Assembly: GCF_010915705.1 (NCBI RefSeq)
Contig: NZ_JAAIKE010000004.1
Coordinates: 62,001 to 126,000 of the forward strand
DNA from: Pseudotabrizicola algicola
GTDB lineage: Bacteria; Pseudomonadota; Alphaproteobacteria; Rhodobacterales; Rhodobacteraceae
DNA: 64,000 nt
Direction: 5' to 3'
In this document: piece by piece, positions 17,191 through 25,768 of the stretch
Layout of the letters: each line of letters opens with the position of its first letter
How positions within the stretch are numbered: the first letter of the stretch is position 1
The notes under the pieces: model-generated
Database searches by the model: none
Seen by the model: the letters and a program-made list of their open reading frames with translations, nothing else
What the model was told of the DNA's origin: nothing
Program-made: the position numbers and the translations under genes

Positions 17191-18873
17191 CTATCCGGCG
17201 GCGGTCGCGACGGGGGCGGCGGCAGGGGTGTTGCGCGTGAAAGGGCCATAGGGGATCATCGGCGGCGCAAAGGTTTCTGCCGTCGCCCTGTCCCAGCGGT
17301 CATGCCATTCGGCCAGATCGGGGTGGCGCTCTGCCGCCAGCAAGAAGCCCTCCGGCACATAGGCAAACACCTCGTTCCCATCCATGAAGGTGCTGGCCTC
17401 CTGCCGGAACATCAGGTGATAGGGCAGGAAATCGCCCGGATGGTCCAGCCCCGCCGCGCTGGCCAACTCGCCCAGGGCGTGCAGCGTGTTACGGTGGAAC
17501 CGTGCGACCCTCTGGCTCTTGTCGTCAGGGTCCAGCGCCCGCTGGCGTAACTTGTCCTGCGTGGCGATGCCGACGGGGCATTTGTTGGTATGGCACGACT
17601 GCGCCTGAATGCAGCCGATCGCAAACATGAACCCCCGCGCCGAGTTGCAGAAATCGGCCCCCAGAGCCAGCACCCGCGCGATGTCGAAGCCGCTGACGAT
17701 CTTGCCCGCCGCCCCGATCTTGACCTGATCGCGCAGACCCGCCCCCCGCAGGGTGTTGTGCACGAAATGCAGCCCCTCGCGCATCGGCATCCCGACACGG
17801 TTGGCAAATTCCAGCGGGGCCGATCCGGTGCCGCCCTCCTTGCCATCCACCACGATGAAATCCGGCACGATTCCGGTTTGCAGCATCGCCTTGACGATGC
17901 ACATGAACTCCCGCCGGTGCCCGATGCACAGCTTGAAGCCCACCGGCTTGCCCCCCGACAGATCGCGCAGCCGCGCGATCATCTCCACCAGACCCAGCGG
18001 CGTCGAAAACTCGCTATGCGCGGCAGGCGACAGGCAGTCGACCCCCATCGGAATCCCGCGCGCCTGCGCGATTTCCGGCGTGATCTTGGCGGCGGGCAGC
18101 ATCCCGCCATGCCCCGGCTTGGCCCCCTGGCTCAGCTTGATCTCGATCATCTTCACCTGAGGGTCCGCCGCCTGCACCGCAAAGGCCTGCGGGTCGAACC
18201 GGCCCTCCGGCGTGCGGCAGCCGAAATAGCCCGAGGCCACCTGATACACCAGATCGCCGCCACCCTCGCGGTGATAGCGGCTGATCCCGCCCTCGCCCGT
18301 ATCATGCGCAAAGCCGCCCAGCTTCGCCCCCCTGTTCAGCGCCGAAATCGCATTGGCCGACAAGGACCCGAAGCTCATCGCCGAGATGTTGTAGAGCGAG
18401 GCATCATAGGGCTGCCTGCAACTGGCATTGCCGATGCGGACACGGAAATCGGTGTTGGTGATCTGGCGCGGCACCACCGAATGGGTGATCCAGCCATAGC
18501 CCGCCTCATACACCTTCTGCGTGGTGCCAAAGGGGCGCTTGTCCTCGACCCCCTTGGCGCGCTGATAGACCAGACTGCGCGCCTCGCGGCTGAAAGGTTC
18601 CTCGTCATGGGTGCCTTCCAGCAGATACTGCCGGATCTCGGGGCGGATGCTTTCCAGCATGTAACGGATATGCCCGATGATCGGATAATTGCGCAGCACC
18701 GCATGCTGGGTCTGGGTCAGATCGCGCAGCCCCACAACAGACAGCGCGCCCAGCACCAGCGCCGGAAGCACCATCCAGCCGGAAACGAAAACCGCCAGCA
18801 ACGCAAAGACAAGGGTGCCGATCAACACCAGTCCAAACAGGCTGAAACGGGCAAGGGAAGCAAATCGGAACAT
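17191..18873 (-). CDS. Membrane-anchored FMN-binding glutamate synthase family protein
   Basis: A 560-residue protein with two N-terminal transmembrane helices (about residues 10-28 and 31-48), followed by the FMN-binding alpha/beta barrel of glutamate synthase (GltB FMN domain). The 3Fe-4S cluster pattern is present as C421, C427 and C432 in CIQAQSCHTNKCPVG. The glutaminase domain and the beta-helix domain of real GltB are absent, so it is a stand-alone member of the family whose substrate has not been settled. It converges on the DMT gene, with only nine bases between stops. Confidence 0.88.
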   Translation of the reverse strand: MFRFASLARFSLFGLVLIGTLVFALLAVFVSGWMVLPALVLGALSVVGLRDLTQTQHAVLRNYPIIGHIRYMLESIRPEIRQYLLEGTHDEEPFSREARSLVYQRAKGVEDKRPFGTTQKVYEAGYGWITHSVVPRQITNTDFRVRIGNASCRQPYDASLYNISAMSFGSLSANAISALNRGAKLGGFAHDTGEGGISRYHREGGGDLVYQVASGYFGCRTPEGRFDPQAFAVQAADPQVKMIEIKLSQGAKPGHGGMLPAAKITPEIAQARGIPMGVDCLSPAAHSEFSTPLGLVEMIARLRDLSGGKPVGFKLCIGHRREFMCIVKAMLQTGIVPDFIVVDGKEGGTGSAPLEFANRVGMPMREGLHFVHNTLRGAGLRDQVKIGAAGKIVSGFDIARVLALGADFCNSARGFMFAIGCIQAQSCHTNKCPVGIATQDKLRQRALDPDDKSQRVARFHRNTLHALGELASAAGLDHPGDFLPYHLMFRQEASTFMDGNEVFAYVPEGFLLAAERHPDLAEWHDRWDRATAETFAPPMIPYGPFTRNTPAAAPVATAAG

Positions 18874-19028
18874 CGTCTAGGGTCTTTCTATGCTGTCCGG
18901 TGACAGGCGTTTACACGGGCGGTCCGGCCATCCTGGCCGGGCGCCTGCCCCGCACGCAACAAAGGCGGCGCGCAGGCGCAGGCCAAGGATGGCGCAAAAC
19001 CATGAAGGAAGGCTGCACGCGGGCCGCC

Positions 19029-20027
19029 TTATCCTGCGGCCTTCATGTCGATGACCACCCTGCCCTGCACCGCGCCCTGCAAGATCGCGGCCCCGAGCGC
19101 GGGCACCTCCTCCAGCGTCGCGGGCCGGATCATCGCCTCCATCTTGTCCATCGGCAGGTCCGAGGTGATCCGGTCCCACGCCGCCACCCGCCGCGCATAA
19201 GGCACCGTCACCGAATTGATGCCCAGAAGATTGATGCCCCGCAACAGGAAGGGAATGATGTTGGCCGGCACCGCCAGCCCGCCGGCATTTCCCACCGCGG
19301 CCACGCTGGCCCCCGATTTCATCTGCCCCAGCACACGGGCCAGCATCTGCCCCCCGACGGCATCGACACAGCCCGCCCAGACCTCTGACTCGAGCGGGCG
19401 CTTGATCGTCTCGGCCAGATCGGCCCGCGCAATCAGCCGCGACGCGCCCAGATCGCGCAGATAGCCCTCGGTCTCCGGTCGCCCCGTCACCGCCGCAACG
19501 CTATAGCCAAGCCGGGCCAGCACCGCCACCGCGACAGACCCCACGCCGCCTGCAGCCCCCGTCACCAGAACCTCGCCCGCAGCAGGCGTCAGCCCGTGAT
19601 CTTCCAGCGCCATCACGGCCAGCATCGCGCTGAACCCCGCGGTTCCCACCGCCATCGCCTGCCGCGCGCCCAGGCCCTCGGGCAGCGGCACCAGCCAGTC
19701 GGCCTTGACGCGCGCCCTCGTGGCATAACCGCCCCAATGCGCCTCGCCCACGCGCCAGCCTGTCAACACCACGCGGTCTCCGGGCGCATAGCGCGGATCG
19801 TCCGAGGCCTCGACCACCCCCGCAAAATCGATCCCCGGCACATGCGGGTAAGTGCGCACCAGCCCGCCCCCGCTGGCCGAAAGGCAAAGCCCGTCCTTGT
19901 AATTCAGCGTCGAGAACTCCACGCGCACCGTCACGTCGCCCGCAGGCAGGGCATCATCGGGCAACTCTGCCAGCCGCGCCGCCGCCTGCCCGTCCTCGCC
20001 CTTTTCCATCAAGATGGCCCGAAACAT
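19029..20027 (-). CDS. acuI: Acrylyl-CoA reductase (NADPH), AcuI
   Basis: A 332-residue zinc-independent MDR-family oxidoreductase matching AcuI, which reduces acryloyl-CoA to propionyl-CoA in DMSP and 3-hydroxypropionate metabolism of Rhodobacterales. Key segments are FSTLNYKDGLC, the VPGIDFAGVVEASDD block and the nucleotide loop VTGAAGGVGSVAVAVLARLGY. The ATG at 20027 was preferred over the ATG at 20033, since AGGAG abuts the latter and is correctly spaced for the former. It stands alone here, without acuK/acuN or dddP neighbours. YhdH/YhfP-type reductases are close relatives, so the exact substrate is an inference. Confidence 0.82.
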   Translation of the reverse strand: MFRAILMEKGEDGQAAARLAELPDDALPAGDVTVRVEFSTLNYKDGLCLSASGGGLVRTYPHVPGIDFAGVVEASDDPRYAPGDRVVLTGWRVGEAHWGGYATRARVKADWLVPLPEGLGARQAMAVGTAGFSAMLAVMALEDHGLTPAAGEVLVTGAAGGVGSVAVAVLARLGYSVAAVTGRPETEGYLRDLGASRLIARADLAETIKRPLESEVWAGCVDAVGGQMLARVLGQMKSGASVAAVGNAGGLAVPANIIPFLLRGINLLGINSVTVPYARRVAAWDRITSDLPMDKMEAMIRPATLEEVPALGAAILQGAVQGRVVIDMKAAG

Positions 20028-20298
20028 CCGCATCTCCTCTCCTCGCCGTTCAGGCATCCGCTCCGTGCCCAAAGCTGTATCAGACCGCGCGCCTGCCTGC
20101 CCGCAAAGAGGCAACAGGCGCAGCACAAGGTCAACCCCGCATCGCGCCCGCGCCGCGCCCCCTTGTCATCGGGCGGATCGCAACCACATTTCGCGCACGG
20201 CGCGTTCTTCGCTTGTGACCGCCGGAATCCTTTACTACCCTCCCCCTGATCCGCGGCCTGGGGATGCCCGGTCACCCTCCAATTCAGAAGGAACCAAG

Positions 20299-21351
20299 AT
20301 GAACCACACCAAATTCTTGCTGGCCTGTGCAGCCTCTGCCATCGCCTTTTCCTCTGCCGCGCGCGCCGCTGACGCCGAATTGCTGGTGTTCGACTGGGCC
20401 GGATGGGAAATTGACGGCATGCTGACCGACTATGTCGCCAAGCATGGCGCGAAACCCACCTACAGCTTCTTTGGCGATGATGATGAAGCCTTCCAGAAAG
20501 TCTCGTCCGGGTTTCGTGCAGATGTGGCCCATCCTTGCGTCGCCTCGCTGCCGCGCTACCGCGACGCCGATCTGATCGAGCCGTGGGATGTGTCGCGGAT
20601 TCCCGAATTTGCGAATATCAACCCGCAACTGCTCGACTCCGACCTCATCAAGGATGACGCGGGCGTCTGGTTCATCCCCACCGATTACGCCTATACCGCC
20701 ACCGCCTACAACACCACCGAGGTGCCTGCCGCCGATGTGGCAACGCTGAACGTCTTTACTGACCCGAAGTATGCCGGCCGCACCTCGCTGCCCGACAGTG
20801 CCGATGACGTGTGGTCCTTGGCTCTGCTCGCCACCGGTGTCACCGAATGGGAAAACGTGACGGACGAACAGTTCACCGCCGCCGCCAACTGGCTGCGCGA
20901 AGCGCACAAGAACGTGCGCGCCTACTGGTCCGACCCGTCCGAGATGTCGCAACTGATGGCCACCGGCGAGGTGCTGGTTGCATGGTCATGGAACGACGGC
21001 GTGGCCCTGCTGGCTGCCGAAGGCTTCCCGATCGGCTTCGAGCGCAGCCCGGCCGAAGGCGCAGCCACCTGGTTCTGCGGCTACGTCAACCTCAAGAATG
21101 GCCCCGGCTCGCAAGACAAGGCCTATGACTTCATCAACTCGCTGATGATGCACAGCTCCGCGCAGCCCCTGCTCGACGAACTGGGCTATGCCCATGCGAA
21201 CGCCGAAGCCATGAAGACCATCTCCGAAGAGGCGCTCAAGGCAGCCTTCGTCGATCCGGTGACAACCACGCTCCTCGCGCAGACCCCGGTTTCGGCCGAG
21301 TTCCGCGAAAAGATGATCAACGAATTCGAACTGATCAAATCGGGCTTCTGA
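20299..21351 (+). CDS. PotD-like extracellular solute-binding protein (orphan)
   Basis: A 350-residue periplasmic binding protein with a Sec signal peptide (cleavage near SAARAADA, residue 23). It resembles spermidine/putrescine-binding proteins (DWAGWEIDGM, FIPTDYAYTATAYNT, YAGRTSLPDSADDVW). No permease or ATPase genes are next to it; the flanks are acuI (divergent) and ssrA, so it must work with a transporter encoded elsewhere. A clear terminator follows. The 270-bp upstream gap probably holds its promoter, but I could not pick one with confidence. Ligand class (polyamine or related amine) is inferred from family only. Confidence 0.85.
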   Translation: MNHTKFLLACAASAIAFSSAARAADAELLVFDWAGWEIDGMLTDYVAKHGAKPTYSFFGDDDEAFQKVSSGFRADVAHPCVASLPRYRDADLIEPWDVSRIPEFANINPQLLDSDLIKDDAGVWFIPTDYAYTATAYNTTEVPAADVATLNVFTDPKYAGRTSLPDSADDVWSLALLATGVTEWENVTDEQFTAAANWLREAHKNVRAYWSDPSEMSQLMATGEVLVAWSWNDGVALLAAEGFPIGFERSPAEGAATWFCGYVNLKNGPGSQDKAYDFINSLMMHSSAQPLLDELGYAHANAEAMKTISEEALKAAFVDPVTTTLLAQTPVSAEFREKMINEFELIKSGF

Positions 21352-21366
21352 TCCGCCACACAGACC

Positions 21367-21403
21367 AGCGCCCGGCCGGACCTCCGGTCGGGCGCTTTCT
21401 TTT
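21367..21403 (+). terminator. Rho-independent terminator after the PotD-like gene
   Basis: A 13-bp stem (AGCGCCCGGCCGG paired with CCGGTCGGGCGCT, one G-U pair) with a 4-base loop is followed by TTCTTTT. It lies 15 bases after the stop codon and should end transcription of the binding-protein gene before ssrA. Confidence 0.88.
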
Positions 21404-21613
21404 CGCGCGCAGCCGCATCGCATACTCCGCCCGCCCCGCACCCTGCGCCCCGCTGTTTCCGCGCCCCTTCTCCCCCATGCCCCATGCAATTTACGCCCGC
21501 TGCGCGCGCCGGACGGCAGCGCATCAGCGGGCCGACCTCTGCCAGACCCAGGCCATACATGGGCCATACGTAAGCCATACGCGGCCCAGCCTCGAAAAAC
21601 CCCGCAAACCGTC

Positions 21614-21642
21614 TTGTGACCTTCCCCCGCCCCGCCTATATT
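21614..21642 (+). promoter_or_regulatory. Housekeeping promoter of ssrA
   Basis: TTGTGA (21614-21619) and TATATT (21637-21642) are separated by 17 bp, a good match to the sigma-70-type promoter. The predicted start near 21649 falls at the beginning of the tmRNA acceptor piece. Confidence 0.7.
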
Positions 21643-21647
21643 GGGGC

Positions 21648-21965
21648 TGTTCGGGGCAACTCGGACTATGGTGATAAACGCACCTGTAATAGACGGCTCG
21701 GACCCGGGGGCGGTACCCGGCGACTCCACCAATTCACCTGTTCGTTTCAGGGGTTAGGGGTCGAAATAGGATCGACGAACGTTCAAAGAGGCCAGCTTTC
21801 ACTCGGTGAGGTACCACCGTAATCGGTCCAAATGTACAGTTGCAAACGACAACCGTGCTCCGGTGGCTCTGGCTGCGTAAGCAGTTCGAACACCGAAACT
21901 TAAGCCCTTGCGCTTAGCCGCGTAAGGCGGGGTTCGCAGGTACCTGGCAACAGAAACCTGCATTT
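21648..21965 (+). ncRNA. ssrA: tmRNA, circularly permuted two-piece form
   Basis: Alphaproteobacterial transfer-messenger RNA that rescues stalled ribosomes. The acceptor piece comes first and ends with the T-arm and CCACCA (CCA at 21729-21731). After an intervening segment, the coding piece begins near 21750, where GGGGTT can pair with GACTCC of the acceptor piece to rebuild the acceptor stem. The tag frame, GCA at 21842 to TAA at 21880, encodes ANDNRAPVALAA, a tag of the Rhodobacter type ending in the ALAA degradation signal. The outer ends are approximate; the 3' end is placed after the GCAGGT...ACCTGC hairpin. Confidence 0.95.
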
Positions 21966-22018
21966 CCTCTCCGCTTTGTGTCTTGATCGGGCAAGCCCCG
22001 CGCGCAACCCTCGCGCCC

Positions 22019-22672
22019 ATGCGCGCACTCTTTCTCGGCCTCGCCCTCAGCCTGCCCCAGCCCGCCTTGCCGTGCGAGGTGGCCCTGCTGCTCGCCATAG
22101 ATGTCTCTGGCTCTATCGACGCCGAGGAATACCGCATCCAGTCCAAAGGCACCGCAGACGCGCTGCTCCATCCGGCAGTGGCCGAGACACTGGTCAAGGG
22201 TCAGGTCGCGCTCAGCCTGATGCACTGGTCAGGCATGGGACAACAGGCGGTCGTGCTGCCCTGGACAAAGATGCGCGGCCCCTCCGACCTCCAGCGCGCC
22301 GCCGAGCAGATCCGCGCTGCCCCGCGCGCCTTTTCTGGCTCCGACACCGCAGTCGGGCAGGCCATCGACGCCGCCCTCGCCCAGTTCGCGCAGGCCCCGC
22401 CCTGCCTGCGCCAGATCATCGACATCTCGGGCGACGGTCCCGAAAACAGCGGCAACACCGCCCGCGCCGCACGAAGCCGTGCAGAGGCCGCCGGGGTCGC
22501 CATCAACGCCATCGCCATCGAGGACGTCGGCCAATCCACCGCCATTACACGCTTTTACCAGAACTGGGTGATCACCAACGGCGGCTTCGTCATCACATCG
22601 CGCAGCCTCGCGGCCTATCCCGAGGCCATCCGCGTCAAGCTGCTCCGCGAACTGGAAAAACCCGCCTCGTAA
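22019..22672 (+). CDS. DUF1194 protein, secreted von Willebrand A-like
   Basis: A 217-residue protein with a short signal peptide (MRALFLGLALSLPQPALPC) followed by a VWA-like fold. The MIDAS metal motif DVSGS is at residues 28-32, and IIDISGDGPENSG is the second conserved strand and loop of DUF1194. Such proteins are common in Rhodobacterales and have no assigned function; the metal site suggests protein binding. The ATG at 22019 places the signal peptide at the N-terminus, and an in-frame ATG 12 codons upstream lies very near the tmRNA 3' end. No operon partner is visible. Confidence 0.85.
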   Translation: MRALFLGLALSLPQPALPCEVALLLAIDVSGSIDAEEYRIQSKGTADALLHPAVAETLVKGQVALSLMHWSGMGQQAVVLPWTKMRGPSDLQRAAEQIRAAPRAFSGSDTAVGQAIDAALAQFAQAPPCLRQIIDISGDGPENSGNTARAARSRAEAAGVAINAIAIEDVGQSTAITRFYQNWVITNGGFVITSRSLAAYPEAIRVKLLRELEKPAS

Positions 22673-22720
22673 GACTTGTGCCTTTTCCGGATGCGCCGCG
22701 GGGGGCGCCCCCCTTTTGCC

Positions 22721-24130
22721 TCAGCCCCGCAGAACCGCGCCGGGGTTCATGATCCCCGCCGGATCAAGCGCCGCCTTGATCGCCCGCATCGCCGCCAGCT
22801 TGGCCGGATCGCCATAGCGCTCCAGATCGCCGACCTTCAGCCGCCCCACGCCATGTTCGGCGCTGACCGATCCGCCAAGCGCGTGCACCAGATCATGCAC
22901 ACAGGTCTTGACCGCCTCGCGCTGGTGGTCGTGGTCGGCCCGGCTGCGGCCCGGCACAGGGAACACGTTGTAATGCAGATTGCCATCACCGAGGTGGCCA
23001 AAGCAGTTGATCCGCCACTCCCCGAGGGCGGCAAGCGCCTTGCCGGCGCGCGGAATGAAATCCGGTATCGCCGAAAGCGGCAGGCTGATGTCATGGCTCG
23101 ACACCGCGCCGATGCGCCGATTGCCTTCGGGAATGCTCTCGCGAATGCGCCAGAGCGCCGCCGCCTGCGCCTCGGAGGTGGCGATCACCCCGTCCTGCAC
23201 CAGACCCGCCTCGGCCGCCTGCGCGTAAAGACCGGCCATCGCCTCCTCGGGGGCAACGACCTGCGGCAGACCCAGTTCGATCAGAACCGACCATTCCGGC
23301 ACCGGCGACAGCGGCACCGCGATTTCGGGCAGCTTTTCCGCCAGAAAGTCATATCCCATCCGGTGGATCAGCTCGAAGGCAGAAATCAATCCGGCAACCT
23401 GTCCCTGCGCCATCGCCAAAAGGTCAAGCGCTGCCTGCGGACCCGGCACCGCCAGCAGCGCCACGACCCGCGCGGCAGGCTCGGGGAACAACCGCAGGCT
23501 GGCGGCGGTGATGACACCCAAGGTGCCCTCGGACCCGATCAGCAGATGGCGCAGGTCATAGCCGGTGTTGTCTTTGCGCAGCCGCTTCAGGCCGTGGAAT
23601 ATGCTGCCATCAGGCAGCACCGCCTCGAGCCCGAGGCACAAATCGCGGGCATTGCCATAGCGCAGCACATTCACCCCGCCCGCATTCGCGGCAAGGTTTC
23701 CGCCTATCCGCGCCGACCCTTCGGAGGCCAAGGACAAGGGAAACACGCGGCGCAGCTTTGCCGCCTCGGCCTGCACATCGGCAAGCACCATCCCCGCCTC
23801 GACAACAAGCACGTTTTCGGACGGATACGCTCCGCGCAGCGCCGTCATCCGTTCCAGCGACAGGACCAGCGGCACAGGCCCTTGCGCCATCACCTGCCCG
23901 CCGACAAGCCCGGTGCCGCCCCCCAGCGGAACGACCCCCACACCGGCACCCGCGCAGGCGCGCACGACCGCCGCGACCTCTGCCGTATCACGCGGACAGG
24001 CCACCGCCGCCGCCTGCCCCTGCCAGCGCCCACGCGGCTCCTCCAAGTCGCGCGGGGCCGTCGCGCGCAGCAATCCGGGATGGGTTTCGCCCAGTGCAGA
24101 CAGGAAATCGGGGGTGCAGGGGTGCAGCAT
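22721..24130 (-). CDS. FAD-linked oxidase (GlcD / D-2-hydroxyacid dehydrogenase type)
   Basis: A 469-residue flavoprotein of the VAO/PCMH family. The FAD-binding PP-loop is VVPLGGGTGLVGG near residue 75, SEGSARIGGNLAANAGG and HLLIGSEGTLGVIT are conserved FAD contacts, and the C-terminal substrate domain has CFGHLGDGNLHYN and SAEHGVG. This matches glycolate oxidase subunit GlcD, D-lactate dehydrogenase and D-2-hydroxyglutarate dehydrogenase alike. No glcE/glcF genes are adjacent, so a single-subunit D-2-hydroxyacid dehydrogenase is more likely than glycolate oxidase. Confidence 0.85.
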   Translation of the reverse strand: MLHPCTPDFLSALGETHPGLLRATAPRDLEEPRGRWQGQAAAVACPRDTAEVAAVVRACAGAGVGVVPLGGGTGLVGGQVMAQGPVPLVLSLERMTALRGAYPSENVLVVEAGMVLADVQAEAAKLRRVFPLSLASEGSARIGGNLAANAGGVNVLRYGNARDLCLGLEAVLPDGSIFHGLKRLRKDNTGYDLRHLLIGSEGTLGVITAASLRLFPEPAARVVALLAVPGPQAALDLLAMAQGQVAGLISAFELIHRMGYDFLAEKLPEIAVPLSPVPEWSVLIELGLPQVVAPEEAMAGLYAQAAEAGLVQDGVIATSEAQAAALWRIRESIPEGNRRIGAVSSHDISLPLSAIPDFIPRAGKALAALGEWRINCFGHLGDGNLHYNVFPVPGRSRADHDHQREAVKTCVHDLVHALGGSVSAEHGVGRLKVGDLERYGDPAKLAAMRAIKAALDPAGIMNPGAVLRG

Positions 24131-24263
24131 CGGTTGGCTCCTTTGCCCCCGCTTTACGCCAAGGCGGTTGCCATGAAAACCGCTCTTCCGGCGTTTCCGC
24201 CGTCATCGCCCGTCCACCGTGGCGCGCGAGCGAGGAGACCCGTCAGGGACGACGAGCGCCCGG

Positions 24264-25100
24264 CTAGTTGATCCGCTCCGGCAGCAAAACCATGATCGTC
24301 GGTCGCCCCGGCAGATTGCGCAACGAGACGTCGAGCGACGGCAGGCCGGTTTCCACCACCTCGAACTCCGATTGCATATTGTCCAGAAACACCCGCAGCG
24401 ACGCGCCGGAAAACCAATGCATCGGAATGACAATCGAAGACCGCAGCCGACGCACGACCTCCGCCATTTCCGACACGGCCATCGTATAGCCGCCATCCAC
24501 CGGCACCATCACCACATCAAGCCGCCCGATGCTGGCATATTGCGCCTCATCCGGCGGGTGATGCAGATGGCCCAGATGGCCGATGCACAGCCCCCCCGCC
24601 TCGAAGACGAAGATCGAATTGCCGTCCTCGCGTGCTCCATCTCCCCAGCGTGACCGCACATCGGTCGGGACGTTGCGCACCAGCATAACGCCCAGATCGA
24701 GCTCGTGCTGCGCCGGGCCAGCCTCTGTCGCCCAACCCTGCAGCACATGCGGGATGCGGGGGTCGGGGTTCGGGGTCCAATGGGTGGAATGGGCGTTGTT
24801 CATCGTCACCACATCGGGCACCCAGTCACGCAACCCGGTGAAGCCGGTGAAATCCGTCACCGCCACTTTGCCCCCCGCCGCAATGGCAAAGCTGGCATGA
24901 TCGATGAAATGGATGCGCACCTGATCCGCCGCGACATCACTGCCAAAGCTGACGGGCATCACCTGCGCAATACCCTGCGCGACCGCAAAGCAATGTGACG
25001 GTATCCGCTCGGGCGGGTCCGGCGTGCCGTCAGGCGCTTGCGCTGCGACCGGCGCGGCCAGGGAACACATCAACAGGGCGGGCAGGATCGTCAGACGCAT
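24264..25100 (-). CDS. Secreted MBL-fold-like protein with atypical metal motifs
   Basis: A 278-residue protein with a signal peptide (MRLTILPALLMCSLAAPVAAQA). The core resembles the UlaG-like metallo-beta-lactamase fold (VRIHFIDHASFAI, VTMNNAHSTHW, CIGHLGHLHH, VMVPVDGGYTM, IVIPMHWF). The usual HxHxDH block is replaced by NNAHSTHW (101-108), so the first metal site is altered, while later His residues (GHLGHLHH, 174-181) remain. It may have a single or modified metal site, or no hydrolase activity. It lies alone between the flavoprotein and an acetyltransferase on the same strand. Confidence 0.75.
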   Translation of the reverse strand: MRLTILPALLMCSLAAPVAAQAPDGTPDPPERIPSHCFAVAQGIAQVMPVSFGSDVAADQVRIHFIDHASFAIAAGGKVAVTDFTGFTGLRDWVPDVVTMNNAHSTHWTPNPDPRIPHVLQGWATEAGPAQHELDLGVMLVRNVPTDVRSRWGDGAREDGNSIFVFEAGGLCIGHLGHLHHPPDEAQYASIGRLDVVMVPVDGGYTMAVSEMAEVVRRLRSSIVIPMHWFSGASLRVFLDNMQSEFEVVETGLPSLDVSLRNLPGRPTIMVLLPERIN

Positions 25101-25183
25101 CGGACACCTCCGGGTTGAACCCGAAACCTAGCACGGCTTGGCGCGGCGTCAGCCGCGGGGTCCGATCACGCTTGCGTCAGCAG

Positions 25184-25768
25184 TCAGCCCACATCGGTCC
25201 GACCGCGCCGGTCGGCGCGCAAAGCGGCATAAAGCACATGATTGCGCCACCGCCCGTTGATCTGCAGATAACTTTGCGCGACGCCCTCATATTTGAAGCC
25301 GGTCTTCTCCAGCACACCCCGACTCGCCACATTTTCCGGCAGGCAGGCCGCCTCGACCCGGCTCAGGTCCAGGACAGAAAAGGCATGATGCACCACGGCC
25401 ATGATCGCCTCGCGCATGTAGCCGCGGCGGCTGAACTGCTCACCCACCCAATAGCCGATGGTGCCGCATTGCGCCGGCCCGCGCCGGATGTTGTCCAGCG
25501 TGATCGCCCCCAGCAACTGCTGATCCTGCCGCCGGATCAGAAGGAACGGCACCGCCGTGCCTTGCGCCTCGGCCCGCTGCGCCCAATAGACGCGATTGGT
25601 GAAGGACCGCCGCGACAGGTGGTCCGCCGACCAGACCGGCTCCCACGGGGTCAGAAACCCGGCGCTGCCTTCGCGCAATTCTGCCCATGCCCGCCAGTCG
25701 CCATGCACGGGCAGGCGCAGCGTCATGCGCTCTGTCTCCAGCTTGGGACGGCGGCGGAAGGGCAGCAT
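25184..25768 (-). CDS. GNAT acetyltransferase (RimJ/RimL type)
   Basis: A 194-residue GNAT protein of the RimJ/RimL group that acetylates protein N-termini or small amines with acetyl-CoA. The conserved EQFSRRGYMREAIMAVVHHAF carries the CoA pyrophosphate-binding loop, followed by EAACLPENVASRGVLEKTGFKYEGV, the usual C-terminal block. Its ATG overlaps the stop of the M16 peptidase by one base (TGATG), so the two are translationally coupled. That pairing is common in Rhodobacterales. The substrate is not known. Confidence 0.9.
   Translation of the reverse strand: MLPFRRRPKLETERMTLRLPVHGDWRAWAELREGSAGFLTPWEPVWSADHLSRRSFTNRVYWAQRAEAQGTAVPFLLIRRQDQQLLGAITLDNIRRGPAQCGTIGYWVGEQFSRRGYMREAIMAVVHHAFSVLDLSRVEAACLPENVASRGVLEKTGFKYEGVAQSYLQINGRWRNHVLYAALRADRRGRTDVG

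Noticed and set aside
20213-20238. TTGTGA followed by TACTAC as promoter of the PotD-like gene
   Set aside because: The spacer is only 14 bp and the -10 match is weak, so it was not called.
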